Below, in pieces: positions 25,653 through 36,793 of a stretch of DNA of 64,000 nucleotides. The position numbers and the translations under genes were made by a program. How positions within the stretch are numbered: position 1 is the first letter of the stretch; each line of letters begins with the position of its first letter. Origin of the DNA: Arthrinium phaeospermum (taxonomy: Eukaryota > Ascomycota > Sordariomycetes > Amphisphaeriales > Apiosporaceae); assembly GCA_006503535.1 (NCBI GenBank), contig QYRS01000005.1, positions 868,001 through 932,000 on the forward strand. The letters run 5' to 3'. Below the pieces are notes generated by a model that was not told the origin of the DNA, did no database searches, and saw nothing but the letters and a program-made list of their open reading frames with translations.

Positions 25653-28143
25653 ATGCGGTCGCAATTGACCCGCCATGTCTTGCGACGCCTGCTTGTTCAC
25701 CAGGCCGCCCGCCCTCTGTGCCCCCTGCAGTCCCTCCCGAGACCGTCAGCGAGCCGAAACCTGGCAGGGAAACGGGCACTCAGGATATCTCAGCAACGGA
25801 GGACCTTCCTGAACTTCCTCCAGAAGCCGCCACGGACCCTCAAGGCACCCGACGTCGAGCCCGGCTACGAAGCTCTGTTGCGGTATGGCTCCCACGACAA
25901 GGAAAACCTCCGCCCGCCGCCGAGGGAAGAGTTGCTGAAGGGCTTTCGCGAATTCTTCAAATACAAGAGGTTCAACGGCCGTCCGGTGAACTCGTTCCAA
26001 GTCCAAGCAGCGTACAAAGTCTTCCGGCACCTTATAATACCGTTTACGTCTGAGAAAGGCGGCTTCCTTTCCGTTGCCGATCTGAGGACCGCCAGAGATA
26101 CCCTACTTATACTGCCTCCCAGAGACGACCCAGCTGCTGCGCTGAATTTCTCCAAAGCTCTTTACCATGAGATCCGAAAACAACTCGGCGCTCCTGACCG
26201 AAAAGCGAGTGCCGCCGAAAAGAATATTAGCCCTGAGGCCTTGGAGCTGTTTGACATGATCCCGTTGCTCCGGACCTTGGCACAGAACGGTCGGGCGGTA
26301 GAAGCTAGAGACCTTCTTCTGGAGCAATGGCCCCATCTCAAGCAAGCTTCGGACATAGACATGGGTCGTATCAAGGGACTGTGGACACCGGTTCTGCGCG
26401 GCCTGGCCCGCGAAGGTCGAGAAGAGGAGATGTTGGCTTTTGTTGAGACCATGAGGACAGAAGCCGGCATTCCCTACACCCAAAGCGTCCATGAAATTAT
26501 CACAAGGTTCTATGCGCAGCGAGACGATGTCGCAAAAATGATGGCGGCCTTTGAAAAACCAATCGAGCCCAATGACCCCCCGAGGCAACTCACGTATTCC
26601 GATGCCTTGAGGTGCGCTATTCGGCACAACGAGAGAGACTGGGCGATGTCGGTGTATCAAGGCATGGCCAACAGCATCGAATCATTATCGAACCCCAACC
26701 ATGTGGAACAAGCCGTTATACTCCTCTACCAGTTCGCCGTACTGCTGATGGGGAAAGGCCCCGAGTATCTGGAACAAATGTTCAAGGTGCAATACGAAAA
26801 GTACAATATTGAGCCCAGCATGAAGATCATGAATGCGCTTATTGAGGCGGCTACCGAAAAAAAAGATGCCTACCTGGCCGAGCGACTCACGACGCTGGTC
26901 TTCAAATTGGGCCTGGAACCGGACCGGCAGTTCTATAGTCAACAGATTGACTACAGGGTCGCCGCTAATGATTTGGATGGCGCATTCACCTCTTATAGGT
27001 CGCTCCAGAATTTCAAGAGCGACAATGAAGACTGGCCAGTCCTCAACAGATTGATACGTGCGCTGTGTGTGGAGCCATCCCCAAGACACGAGAACATACT
27101 GGAAATCACCAGCTTTCTAGAGGAACAACATGTCACTCTCGAGCCCGATACGGTTGTCTCGATATGCATGGCTTTCCTGAAGAACGATGAACAATACGAG
27201 GTGATCGATACGCTATCGTTGCACACGATACACTTGAACCTCGAAGACCGACAAAACATTTGCCAGGCCTTCGTGGATTACTGCATCGACAAATCAAACA
27301 GCACAGCACGAGTCTGGGATGCATACGCCCTGATACGCCAGTTCTTCCCAGATGTGAGACTGGAAAGCCGTGTCTTGATTATGAATGCCTTCTTTGAGCG
27401 AAAGCGAGCCGATATGGCTTGTCAGGTGTTTGGCCATATGAGGCAGCATAGCAATCCGAACTACCGACCCAAAGCCGACACATACATCCGTTGCTTGGAA
27501 GGCCTTGGCCAATGCCCTGATGCCGAGAGTCTGAAAATGGTGCATAATATGCTCAAGATGGACACGACTGTTCGTCTCACGACGGCAGTCTACAATGCTC
27601 TGATGATTGCGTATACCGCCTGCGATGATGTTTCCAGGGCTCTGGACTATTGGAAAGAAATCAGCAGGTCACAGGAAGGACCGTCTTACCAATCTTTAGA
27701 AATCATATTCAGGGCGTACGAATTCTCCCCCTATGGAGTCGAAGCGGCCCAGTCCCTATGGGACAAAGTTCGCAAGATGGAGATCGAGATCCCGGTCAAC
27801 GTCTATACCGCGTACGCGGGTGTTCTGGGTGCTCACAGTCAGCTCGAGCAAGCAAAGGAGCTGCTGGAGAACATGGAGACCGAGGTCCACCAGCGGCCCC
27901 AACCAGTAACGTGAGTTCTCTACTCTGTCTGCTGATAGCGCATCCATATTGTATACTGACGAAAGCACCTGTAGACTTGCAGTGGTGTATAATGCCCTGG
28001 GTAACGACGATCTGAAGGGAGACTTTGAGGCGTGGGCCAAGGATCATTTCCCACACGTCTGGAGCAGTCTGGAGAAGACGAGGAGGAAGCGTGATGCTGA
28101 AGGACTGATGAGATTCCAGATTTCACGACCCTGGAAGGCATAG
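25653..28143 (+). CDS. CIA84-like mitochondrial PPR protein (complex I assembly)
   Basis: Two exons, 25653..27910 and 27975..28143, give 808 residues. The 64-bp intron has a GTGAGT donor, a TACTGAC branch and a CTGTAG acceptor, and joins QRPQPVT to LAVVYNALGNDDLKGD. The N-terminus is Arg/Ser/Leu-rich without early acids (RSQLTRHVLRRLLVHQ), a typical mitochondrial presequence. The body is helical with degenerate pentatricopeptide repeats, for example AVYNALMIAYTACDDVSRAL and YTAYAGVLGAHSQLEQAKEL near the C-terminus. Length and overall character match complex I intermediate-associated protein 84 of Neurospora, a chaperone for the membrane arm of NADH dehydrogenase. The end, MRFQISRPWKA, fits my memory of that family. 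The assignment is from recollection of family features. Other fungal mitochondrial PPR proteins are the alternative. Confidence 0.7.
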
Positions 28144-28474
28144 CGCGTGCTTGTCATACAGATAATCGAATCAAAGGTACACCACATATTTCTGTTTGTA
28201 CAAAAGTATATCGAGGTAGAATTTACTGTACTATAGTGGATATGTGTAGCCCGTGTGTGCCTGTCCACCCCTTAAGTGTCTATTCGTGGTCCGGGGCTTT
28301 CTTATACATGCTTCCAGGGTCACTCGAGTTGATGTTGGTGTCCGATGGTTTATTCCATCTCAAAATCTTTTGTACAGGATAATCTACACACGATGAAGTC
28401 GGCATAACCGAGTCTCCGTCGATTTTGGTACCAGTTTCAAAAGTCCCACCATCTGCCCAATGCCTTGCTTCTTG
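28144..28474. other. Convergent intergenic region
   Basis: This 331-bp stretch lies between the tail-to-tail ends of the CIA84-like gene and the mitoribosomal S18 gene, so it should hold both 3' UTRs. AT-rich TATATCG and ACTATAGTG words near 28200-28240 may mark polyadenylation. Nothing else is visible. Confidence 0.4.
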
Positions 28475-29405
28475 TTAGATGAAGTTGCCGAATTTGCCTA
28501 CCGCTTGAGTTTGCTGTGGTGTCATGTGCCCGCTTCGCATCAGCAGCTCTGGGTGGCGATGTACACTGGGATGAATACCCAGAGCGACGGAGCGCCTGAC
28601 CATCTTGGCGATCTTGCGCTGGTTCTTGGGCGTAAGCCCGGTCTGCATCCGCTTCTTGATACGGCCGTGAGGTGTCATATACTCTGACACAACCGAGAAG
28701 TTCTGTGCCAGATGTTAGTTAGGTGAACACGCCGCGACTTCTATTGTATCTGCGTCTCTGGAGTCAAGGAACACGCCTCCCTATCCACCCCCATCGAGAA
28801 CGACTACCGAGAAATTGCGCAGAGGGGTAAACGGAAGGGACGCTTACCGCGTACATGTCCAGCGGCCGCAGTCCCAGCATATCCACCAGATCGCGCTGCA
28901 CAGTCGTCATCTTGCGCCACTTGGCGGCCTCGACCTCGCTCAGGTCGTGGGGTGCGTAGAGGTCGCCCTCGCGCCACCGCCGCGGCATCTGGCGCATGTA
29001 GTCCTCGCTGATGTTCTTGCCGCGCAGCTCGCCGACGATCTTGCGCTCGCCGTCGGGCGTCTGCGTCCGCCGCTTCATCTGGAAGTCGTCGAAGAGGGTG
29101 GAGACGCCCTGGGTGGCGTCCTGGCCGCCGCGCTTCGAGGACGAGTCGAGGTTCAGCATCGAGGAGGCGGGGGAGGAGGGGACATCGCGGCGGACTGGAG
29201 AGAGTCGGGGTGGCTGGTTAGTCGCGGGTGCGCATTGATACTTGCTGGGTGGGGGATGGTGTATTGCATTGCATTGCATGTGCACGGTAGTGGACGTACT
29301 GGCTTGGAGGGGTGCCTGCTGGGAGAACTGGCAAGCTTGGCTTCGGAAGAAACTGGAGGTGGCGGGCTGCTTGAAAGGGCCGAGGAAGGGTATACGGGGC
29401 GGCAT
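28475..29405 (-). CDS. rsm18: Mitochondrial small-subunit ribosomal protein bS18m
   Basis: Three exons are inferred: 29405..29300, 29194..28848 and 28702..28475, together 227 codons with stop. The second intron (145 bp; GTAAGC donor, ACTAAC branch, GCACAG acceptor) is certain because it joins LGLRPLDMYA to NFSVVSEYMTP. The first (105 bp; GTACGT, GACTAAC, CTCCAG) is in frame and stop-free, but its sites are strong and the retained reading would be low-complexity. The C-terminal half carries the bacterial S18 core: MLGLRPLDMY, NFSVVSEYMTPHGRI, TGLTPKNQRKIAKMVRRSV and HPSVHRHPELL. The upstream part, ISEDYMRQMPRRWREGDLY, is typical of fungal mitochondrial S18. The first 20 residues look like a mitochondrial presequence. 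It shares a 386-bp upstream region with IMP3. Confidence 0.9.
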
Positions 29406-29791
29406 CTTGGGCGGGTTTGAATTGAGCTCCTGCCTGGCTGGTTTCCGGGCCTGAAGCTATTCGCGAATTGGACTGTATGGGCAGCGATGTGCCGGGCAAT
29501 TGGGAATTTTGGGCGGTACCTCGAGACGGAGGGAGCTTGTATCAATTAATCCGGTACCGCAATTTAAGGTTATCAGGGGCGCTGTTATCGGCAGAGTGGG
29601 GCCAAAAATAATTCGAGATGGCGGAAAGAAGGCCGCTTTGCGACAAAGAACTTTTGGCGCGTGGTAGAGAAGCATTGGCGGCGTCGTGAATGCATCCAGT
29701 TTCCCATCCTTGAGGAAAGTCGTCCGTTTGCTCATTCTCATCTCCGGCTCCGCATAGCAGACATTACCGGCTTCATCTCAATACCTTCAAG
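29406..29791. promoter_or_regulatory. Bidirectional promoter region of rsm18 and imp3
   Basis: The two genes start 386 bp apart in opposite directions, so their promoters must overlap or abut. One makes a mitochondrial ribosomal protein, the other a nucleolar rRNA-processing factor. The interval contains no other ORF of note. No TATA box is evident, as expected for housekeeping fungal genes. Confidence 0.5.
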
Positions 29792-30625
29792 ATGGTTCGC
29801 AAACTCAAGCATCACGAGCAGTATGTGTTTTCTCACGCACTCGACCCAGAGTAACAATCAATGTACTGATCCCCAAACAGGAAGCTCCTGAAAAAGGTTG
29901 ATTTCATCACCTACAAAAGCGACAACAACCACAGAGACCATGAGGTTATCCGCAGGTATGAAACTTACTCACAAATTTGGACACGGTTCTTCAGTCGTTG
30001 AATTGGACGTGTCCGAACTCATATTGCAGCAGCTAAACGGATTTGATTAGATATTCGATCCAGAAAGTAGAAGACTACCATAAGGTATGTATCAACTTCC
30101 CCAAAGCATAACCAAATGAGCTGCGCTAATACTATATACCACAGTACAACCGTCTATGTAAGAGACCGCACTCTGGTATTAATGTGCCTTGGGATGATGG
30201 CCATGGCTAACCTCAATGGGATTCAAGGTGGCTCCATACGCCAGTATGCGCATAAGCTGTCGCAGCTCAACCCAGAGTCGGCCTTCCGCAGGAAGCACGA
30301 AGACCTGCTGCTCGAGAAGCTCTACGACATGGGCGTCCTCGCCCAGATGTCCAAGATGTCCTCGGTGGAGAAGCTCACCGTCAGCGCCTTCGCCCGGAGA
30401 CGCCTGCCTGTCGTCATGCAGCGGCTCAAGATGTCGGAGACCATCTCCGGCGCCATCAAGCTCATCGAGCAGGGCCACGTGCGCGTGGGCACCGAGGTCG
30501 TCTCGGACCCGGCGTACCTCGTCAACAGGTCGATGGAGGACTTCATCACCTGGTCTGAGGGCAGCAAGATCAAGAGGCACGTCATGAAGTACAAGGACCG
30601 CCTGGACGACTTCGAGTTGCTGTAG
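29792..30625 (+). CDS. imp3: U3 small nucleolar ribonucleoprotein IMP3
   Basis: IMP3 is part of the SSU processome and helps U3 snoRNA pair with pre-rRNA in the nucleolus. Five exons reconstruct an uninterrupted 182-residue protein of normal size: 29792..29820, 29881..29955, 30051..30084, 30146..30158 and 30228..30625. Exons 3 and 4 are only 34 and 13 nt. The joins are all supported by conserved sequence: [38 protein letters not shown], then YNRLCGSIRQ. The C-terminal half has the S4-type RNA-binding domain: [19 protein letters not shown], then [19 protein letters not shown]. The end DRLDDFELL is family-typical. Donors are GTATGT, GTATGA, GTATGT and GTAAGA. An unspliced reading would start falsely at 30116. 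Confidence 0.95.
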
Positions 30626-31508
30626 GTGCTCTATATGTGGGCCAGGTCTATACCATTTTACTTGATGGCCAAACCAGAAGGAGGATTTGCATGGCTGGGC
30701 GTTTAGGAGTTGTTCGTAGGGTTCTGTCAATAATGTGACTATCTTTGATTTTGGTCGAGATCTCAATTCTTGGGTCTCGCTGATAATGCATCCGCCAGGG
30801 AAGCCTTGCTGGAAGTTGTGAACGCTTCAGTATTATCTTTATGAATACGTATTATGCGAATTTGCGGTATGCAATATTCGTGTCAATTGCGGATGCTTCC
30901 ATGCTACTACTTACCTCTTACTAAGTCATAACTGCGTTTGTTGAATCAAAAGCCATCAAACCAGGATCAGATGTTGCCGCTGCCGTAGAATTGGATGTGT
31001 GCAGCGTACGGGCCCCGTTCCAATCCAAAAAGAAACGCCCACGATACTGATTAAGGCGGCCATTGGAGGCAAAGATTGCGTAGGCTATGGACGGGCCTCA
31101 TGCGCATTGTTGGAGTTCTCCAATGACAGTTGCAGGCAGCTAACATCGCCATATGCATGGCTGCAGCATGACACCCAGTCTTGCCAATCCTTTTTGCAGC
31201 CATTGTCCCGGCCTCATGTAGGTCATAGGGAATTGGACCGTTCCGATACTGGGCATCACCCTCGGCCTCTCTCATTGGCCACCATCGGCAACTGACGTCG
31301 GTCAGGGCAACTCTACATCTATGTATTTAAAGACTATCTCAGCCCATCTTTTCTCATGCTATTGACCCGTAGACTAGCAAAACATTTAGCCACATTCATT
31401 ACAAGAGCCAGGTAAGTGGACATGTTTGTTGGATGGAACGCTTGATGTTTGCTGATGATATGGTGACCAAGAAACCCCTTGGTGGGGCAACACCTACTCA
31501 GGGGCTAG
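30626..31508. other. Intergenic region before the zinc-finger gene
   Basis: About 880 bp with no supportable coding frame. A GTAAGT donor near 31412 and several acceptor-like sites suggest that the zinc-finger transcript starts here with a non-coding or partly coding first exon. An ATG at 31445 opens a 48-codon frame that is not in phase with the zinc-finger frame. Confidence 0.4.
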
Positions 31509-32506
31509 GAGAACCAAACATCACCAAGCAGCCTCCAGAGGGAGGACAACGAGCGTCCTCCCTCAACTTTCATTCAGAGACAATGCAGCAGTGATCAAAG
31601 AGATACCGGATACGAGTCTTTCCATCAGGGGCCTGGGGGCTGTGTGAATGGTCAACGTGACTTTTCCAACTTTGCAGAGGCGACTCCCCACTCCTTAACT
31701 CTAGAGTCCTATGGAAACTCAAGTCCATTGGCATCTTTCGATTGCTTGGTAGAGGGGGACGGTGGTTTATATGATCATGGTATGTGCTACAATCTTGCGT
31801 GACAGGCTCCCAACTCCCAACTGGAAGCTGTAACGCTGACACTATGCACAGACCTTGAGACTTCAACTATTCAACCCCCAGATTCATTCATTCAAGAACC
31901 AACATGGCCGATTCCTTATGGACCAGAGCAGTTTCCACTATCAAGTTACTTGTCTGCTCGATTGCAATGCTCTCAGCAGCCAAATCACCTTTCCACCCAT
32001 GGCATACCCCAAGACTGCGACTGGGCCACTTCGCCACTCGGGCTATCAGGGCCTTCCTTTCCGACCTATTTCGAGATGAGCTCACCAGGGTTTGGTGCAT
32101 GTACTACGGCTTCAATCCCGCAACTTGGCCCAGGGCCATACTCGAGCGGCCCGAACTTTACCTGTGACAATTGCCAGAAGTGTTTTAACACGGAGCGCAA
32201 GTTGAGGTAGTTGACGTCCCATGTACCTATTAGTTTCAACCACATACTAACGTCGAGGGAAGCAAACACAAATCGTGTCACATCAAGAAGTATCCTTGCA
32301 GTTATCCACAGTGTGGTCGGTCATTTTCGACATCGAAAGATCTGAGGCGTCATCGAAAGAACATACATGATAAGCAGACGGTCCGCTGTCTACAATGCCA
32401 CAAGGAACTCGGGGATCGTCCCGATAACTTGGAGCGGCATAAGCGTGAGTCTTGCACGCACCGTCCACGGGAGCACCATGTCCAGGATCTGGGGCTGGGT
32501 ACCTAA
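31509..32506 (+). CDS. C2H2 zinc-finger protein, 5' end unresolved
   Basis: A continuous reading runs 31509..31779, 31852..32206 and 32263..32506. Introns 31780..31851 (GTATGT, GCTGAC, GCACAG) and 32207..32262 (GTAGTT, ACTAAC, GGAAG) are well formed. The N-terminal 200 residues are Ser/Pro/Gln-rich without a known domain. The C-terminus holds two classical fingers and one degenerate one: FTCDNCQKCFNTERKL followed by SKHKSCH, YPCSYPQCGRSFSTSKDL followed by RRHRKNIH, and RCLQCHKELGDRPDNLERHK with a CysCys/HisCys pattern. It resembles small fungal DNA-binding regulators; the target is unknown. No in-frame ATG exists before the TAG at 31506, so an upstream exon or a lost base is needed. The ATG at 31445 would connect after one frame correction. 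Confidence 0.7.
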
Positions 32507-32595
32507 GCCAGAACATACATACGACACATCGAAGAGTTTGACATAGTTCGAATGTCTCCAAGGTTGTGGGGGAGGATCATTTTACTGCGCGGACC

Positions 32596-32785
32596 GGGGG
32601 TGGTTTATCTGTTTCGAAATCGACAAAGTACAATCTCCCTACTCTGGTGGTGTCAACACCTGGGCGCAATCCGCAAGAGGAGACGGTGGACCGACAGGGC
32701 AGGGCCATGCGAACAGGACTCGTCGACACCACCAGAGTAGGGGAATTGTACTTTGTCGACTTCGAGACAGATAAACCACCCCCAG
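32596..32785. repeat. Near-perfect inverted repeat, arms about 59 bp, spacer about 72 bp
   Basis: The left arm (32596-32654, beginning GGGGGTGGTTTATCTG) is the reverse complement of the right arm (32727-32785) with about four mismatches. A transcript of either strand would fold into a long hairpin. Because of the symmetry both strands encode nearly the same peptide (GGLSVSKSTKYN... and ...FVDFETDKPPP), so the small ORFs here are a by-product. It could be a foldback/MITE-like relic; no target-site duplication is evident by eye. Confidence 0.85.
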
Positions 32786-32877
32786 GCTCGCTTTTTCTTT
32801 CAGCGCATTCTGCAAGAATCGTCAAGTCACAGGCCGAACCAACAACACACAGCCAAAAAGGGGTGGGGACTCCAACG

Positions 32878-33271
32878 CTACATACATACTACTAATTCCT
32901 GGCTCTGGAGGGGGTATGGTCCTTCAAGCTTGGTCTCGTTTCTGTTGGTGGGCTGAGACGAAGCCTGCAGGACCTTGCCCTCCTCTAGTTTCTGGAAGAG
33001 GCAATCATTAGTTGAATACATTCATTATCTTTCTCTTGGCTCGAATGTCTAGGAATACCGTAGCAGAACCTACCATCATCGTGTAAATGGCAGATTGACT
33101 GGCATCCATGCTATTCGGACCAATCGGAGTGGCTGATGGACGCTCGGAGCCAACCCAGTCGCATGATATATTGTCCGATCCCGAGGGCTTATCACCGAGC
33201 TCGATAGGTGGGAAGCTCGGCTCCGTCCAGTCTTTTTCTACGTTGGCCGCAATCATTGACGAATTTATCAA
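32878..33271 (-). CDS. Small unassigned protein, tentative
   Basis: Two exons, 33271..33074 and 32991..32878, would give 103 residues. The intron 33073..32992 has a GTAGGT donor, a CAACTAATG branch-like site and a CTTCCAG acceptor, and joins SAIYTMM to KLEEGKVLQASSQ in phase. I recognise no family. The protein is acidic and Ser/Pro-rich without a signal peptide or membrane helix. It is divergent from NFS1, with starts 116 bp apart. The good splice sites and promoter position argue for a gene. The low complexity and lack of homology argue against. Confidence 0.3.
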
Positions 33272-33386
33272 TTCGCCGCCGAACTTCTAGTTCGACCTGG
33301 GAGCTCCCACACTCTCTCCCACCACCATTTCCCACCCTTTTCTTCTTTTCTTCACCCCCCCATCTAATCACACACAAAGAGTGATT

Positions 33387-35114
33387 ATGGTCAACGCAGC
33401 TTCATCTGCTTTGAGGCAGGCCTCGCGCCTGGGCCTCAAACAATCCCTCACCTCCACAACCTCCCGCACTCTCCCCACAGTATCTAGAGCGGTAGCGACA
33501 GCTCCAGTCCGAGCTTCGCGGAGAAGCTATGTCTCGGAGAGCAAGCGAGATCATGCGCAGGTCAACATCGAGACAGCTATCAAGCTGGACAAGAAAGACT
33601 TCATGAACGACAAGGGCGAGATGGTAATGCCTGGAGCCGGTACTCCCGCTAATGCCTCCGTCAGTCCCATGGCCGAGGTCTTGAAGGAGGCCACCATAAT
33701 GGAAGAGGGGCAGCGACCCATCTACCTCGACATGCAAGCCACTACACCTGTAGACCCACGAGTGCTGGATGCGATGTTGCCATTCTTCGTTGGTGTCTAC
33801 GGCAACCCCCACTCCCGCACCCACGCATACGGATGGGAAAGTGAGAAGGCTGTCGAGGAGGCCCGTGAACACATTGCCAGCCTCATTGGCGCAGACCCGA
33901 AAGAAATAATATTCACCAGTGGTGCCACTGAGAGCAACAACATGAGCATCAAGGGCGTGGCCAGATTCTTCGGCCGATCGGGCAAGAAGAAGCACATCAT
34001 CACGACACAAACCGAGCACAAGTGTGTCCTCGACAGTTGCCGCCATCTCCAAGACGATGGTTTCGAAGTCACGTATCTACCAGTGCAGAATGATGGCTTG
34101 GTCGACCTCAAAGCCCTCGAAGCTGCTATCCGCCCAGAAACTGCCCTCGTCAGTATAATGGCCGTCAACAACGAGATCGGTGTGATCCAGCCCCTCGAGG
34201 AGATCGGCAAGCTTTGCCGGTCGAAGAAGGTCTTCTTCCACACTGATGCCGCCCAGGCAGTGGGCAAGATGCCTATGGACGTGAACAAAATGAACATCGA
34301 CCTCATGTCCATCTCATCACACAAAATCTACGGCCCCAAGGGCATTGGCGCCTGCTATGTACGAAGACGCCCAAGAGTGAGACTGGAACCCATCATCAGC
34401 GGAGGTGGTCAAGAGCGTGGTCTCCGAAGTGGCACATTAGCACCACCTCTGGTTGTTGGCTTTGGCGAGGCCTGTCGTATCGCCAAGGAGGAATTAGCGG
34501 TACGTTTCCACGGTCTTTTCTTTTGCTCTGATTGTCCTTTATATGATGAACTACTCCATGCATGGCTTTCTGAATTCCTTGACCGGAATCCGTTTGTTGA
34601 TACACAGTACACGCGTCTGATTTACATTTAATTTTTACCTCTTGTTGTATCATGCTTCTACACAGCAAAATACTGACCTATTCTGGCATAGTATGACTCC
34701 AAGCGAATCAAGTACCTCTCGGATCGCCTGTTGAAGGGTCTCTTGTCCTTGGAGCACACCACACAAAACGGATCTCCGGCTCATTTCTACCCTGGATGCG
34801 TCAACGTTTCGTTTGCCTATGTCGAAGGCGAGTCTCTTTTGATGGCACTTAAGGACATTGCCTTATCATCTGGTAGTGCGTGTACATCGGCATCGCTGGA
34901 ACCCAGCTATGTCCTGCGTGCGTTGGGCAACAGTGATGAGAGTGCCCACAGCAGTATACGCTTTGGCATCGGTCGGTTCACGACTGAAGCAGAGATTGAT
35001 TACGTGCTTAAGGCCGTGCAGGAGCGTGTCACATTCTTGCGGGAACTGAGTCCCTTATGGGAACTGGTGCAGGAGGGCGTCGACCTGAACACGATTGAAT
35101 GGAGCCAACACTAA
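33387..35114 (+). CDS. nfs1: Mitochondrial cysteine desulfurase NFS1
   Basis: NFS1 is a PLP enzyme that takes sulfur from cysteine for Fe-S cluster assembly on the ISU scaffold and for tRNA thiolation. Exon 1 (33387..34499) and exon 2 (34692..35114) give 511 residues. The intron (192 bp, GTACGT donor, GGCATAG acceptor) joins IAKEELA to [10 protein letters not shown]. Residues 1-50 are a basic presequence ([15 protein letters not shown]). Family motifs in order are [83 protein letters not shown] with the PLP lysine, and [14 protein letters not shown] with the catalytic cysteine loop. GTG at 33381 is in frame, but ATG at 33387 is the real start. The frame is clean throughout. Confidence 0.97.
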
Positions 35115-36793
35115 GTACGACATGACACGCGGTATTTTGATTTGATTTTTACATACTCGGCCTATTACGCTGAGAAGGGCGAGCCAAGGGAGCAAAGTCA
35201 CGGGACTCCAGGGTGGAAGTCGAAACGTGCATTATCTCATTGGATTACAGAGCCCGCCCCGACTAGGGGTAACGGACTCTTTGTACATTGAACGACTGCA
35301 ACTGGTCAAGTTGCATTCTCACACATCTCTCGCTTTTGGACTTTGGAGTTTAGTGCTAGGGTCAGGAACAACCACGCAAGCGATCACAGGGAACAGAGGG
35401 TGTGATACATATTTCTCGTAGGGAGCTGCGAGACGCAGATATTACGTCATTGATACCATACTCATGTAAAATACAATACAAACCGCGCCTTACCATCAGG
35501 TGCTTCATGAATACCTAGGTATTGAAATACATCATTCGTGTGAGTCACACCCTGTGCAATGGGTTGTTTCAAATTGCGAACCCCAGAATGGGGGTGTTGT
35601 AACTCGTTTTTCCAGCCAACATCAAGCAAGCACCGGTGACTGGGCCCTGCATACATTGATGCACTTCACATTTTATACCGACGTATTTATCAAGAAGGCA
35701 CATGCAAGGTGGGTTCTCAACTTCCTGTACCGGTATCTGCTAGGCGGGCAACTACAGCCTCCTGACCGAGACTGGTTTAGAGTCACCACCAGTATTCAGG
35801 GACGCAAGGCAGCTTCGCAATCCAGATAGGTTAAATGTGCAGGCAGGTAAGAAACCATGCTGTAGATCGAATATTCTAGCTTCAGGCCCCGACGCTGCCT
35901 AGCTGCCGCCTGTCACTGTCACGTTTGCAGATACCTTGGGTATTGACCATGCGTGCATGAACAGGTACGGAGTAGGTACATACCTAACGTGCAGTTCCTT
36001 CCGCATGGATACCTGCCTCCTTACCTACTTTGATTGATGTATGTGATGAATGGCAAACAGCAGCTACTCCTGCCAGGCACTCAGCTCGGAGCAAATGCCC
36101 CCCACGAGCATGGATGGTTGCATAGGTACACGTACATCCTGCCATCAGATCCTCTTGAAGGGGTGGGCATGAGCTGGGTAGCGGCACACTGCACAACGAA
36201 ATCTACCAGCCAGGCGCAGGGTGCCAGGGGATCATGTGAAAATAACTACCAAACTGCATGTCTTGCAACCCACTGCTTGCGGCAATACACGTAATTGGGC
36301 CCTGGCAACAGGCATGAACGACCAAGCTTTGAGTGGTTTGTCTGACAGATTGTATCATAGAAGGAGACAAAGAGGCGGCTGTTTTGCCGTAACCCCACCA
36401 TATGATGTCATGCCGCTTCCCCCATAGCAGAAACCCATACAAGGCGAGTCACATTTCCACGATTAATCGATCGCGATCTGGGGAAGCTGCCTTGTTGAAT
36501 CAAATAATTTCAGATTCTGCCATGATGGTGCCTACCTGTTCCCAGTTGGCCTTTGACGTAAGGCTTAGGCCGCCCTCTTTCAGGCGTGCTGCTGGCCTGG
36601 GATAAAAGGCCCATCAATTCTCTGATCCATGCACCACCATTTCCACTCTCATCTTCACATCCACACAACCAACACCAAGTATCATCACCAACTTTTTTGT
36701 TTGCTCAATCACCTTTTTGACAACCTCTCAAACGTCTCAAGTCACTTTCTTGCACACACACACATAACAAACAACCCACCCAACACCAACAAC
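35115..36793. other. Intergenic region upstream of the CsbD-like gene
   Basis: About 1.7 kb without a supportable gene. A GATAAAAGG element at about 36601, some 190 bp before the ATG, could be a TATA-type box. The following C/A-rich leader, rich in CACCA and CAAC words (36630-36793), is typical of strongly expressed, inducible fungal genes. Confidence 0.45.

Noticed and set aside
30116..30625. 169-codon frame starting at 30116 as the IMP3 gene
   Set aside because: Its first 35 codons are intron and micro-exon sequence; the five-exon model restores the true N-terminus.
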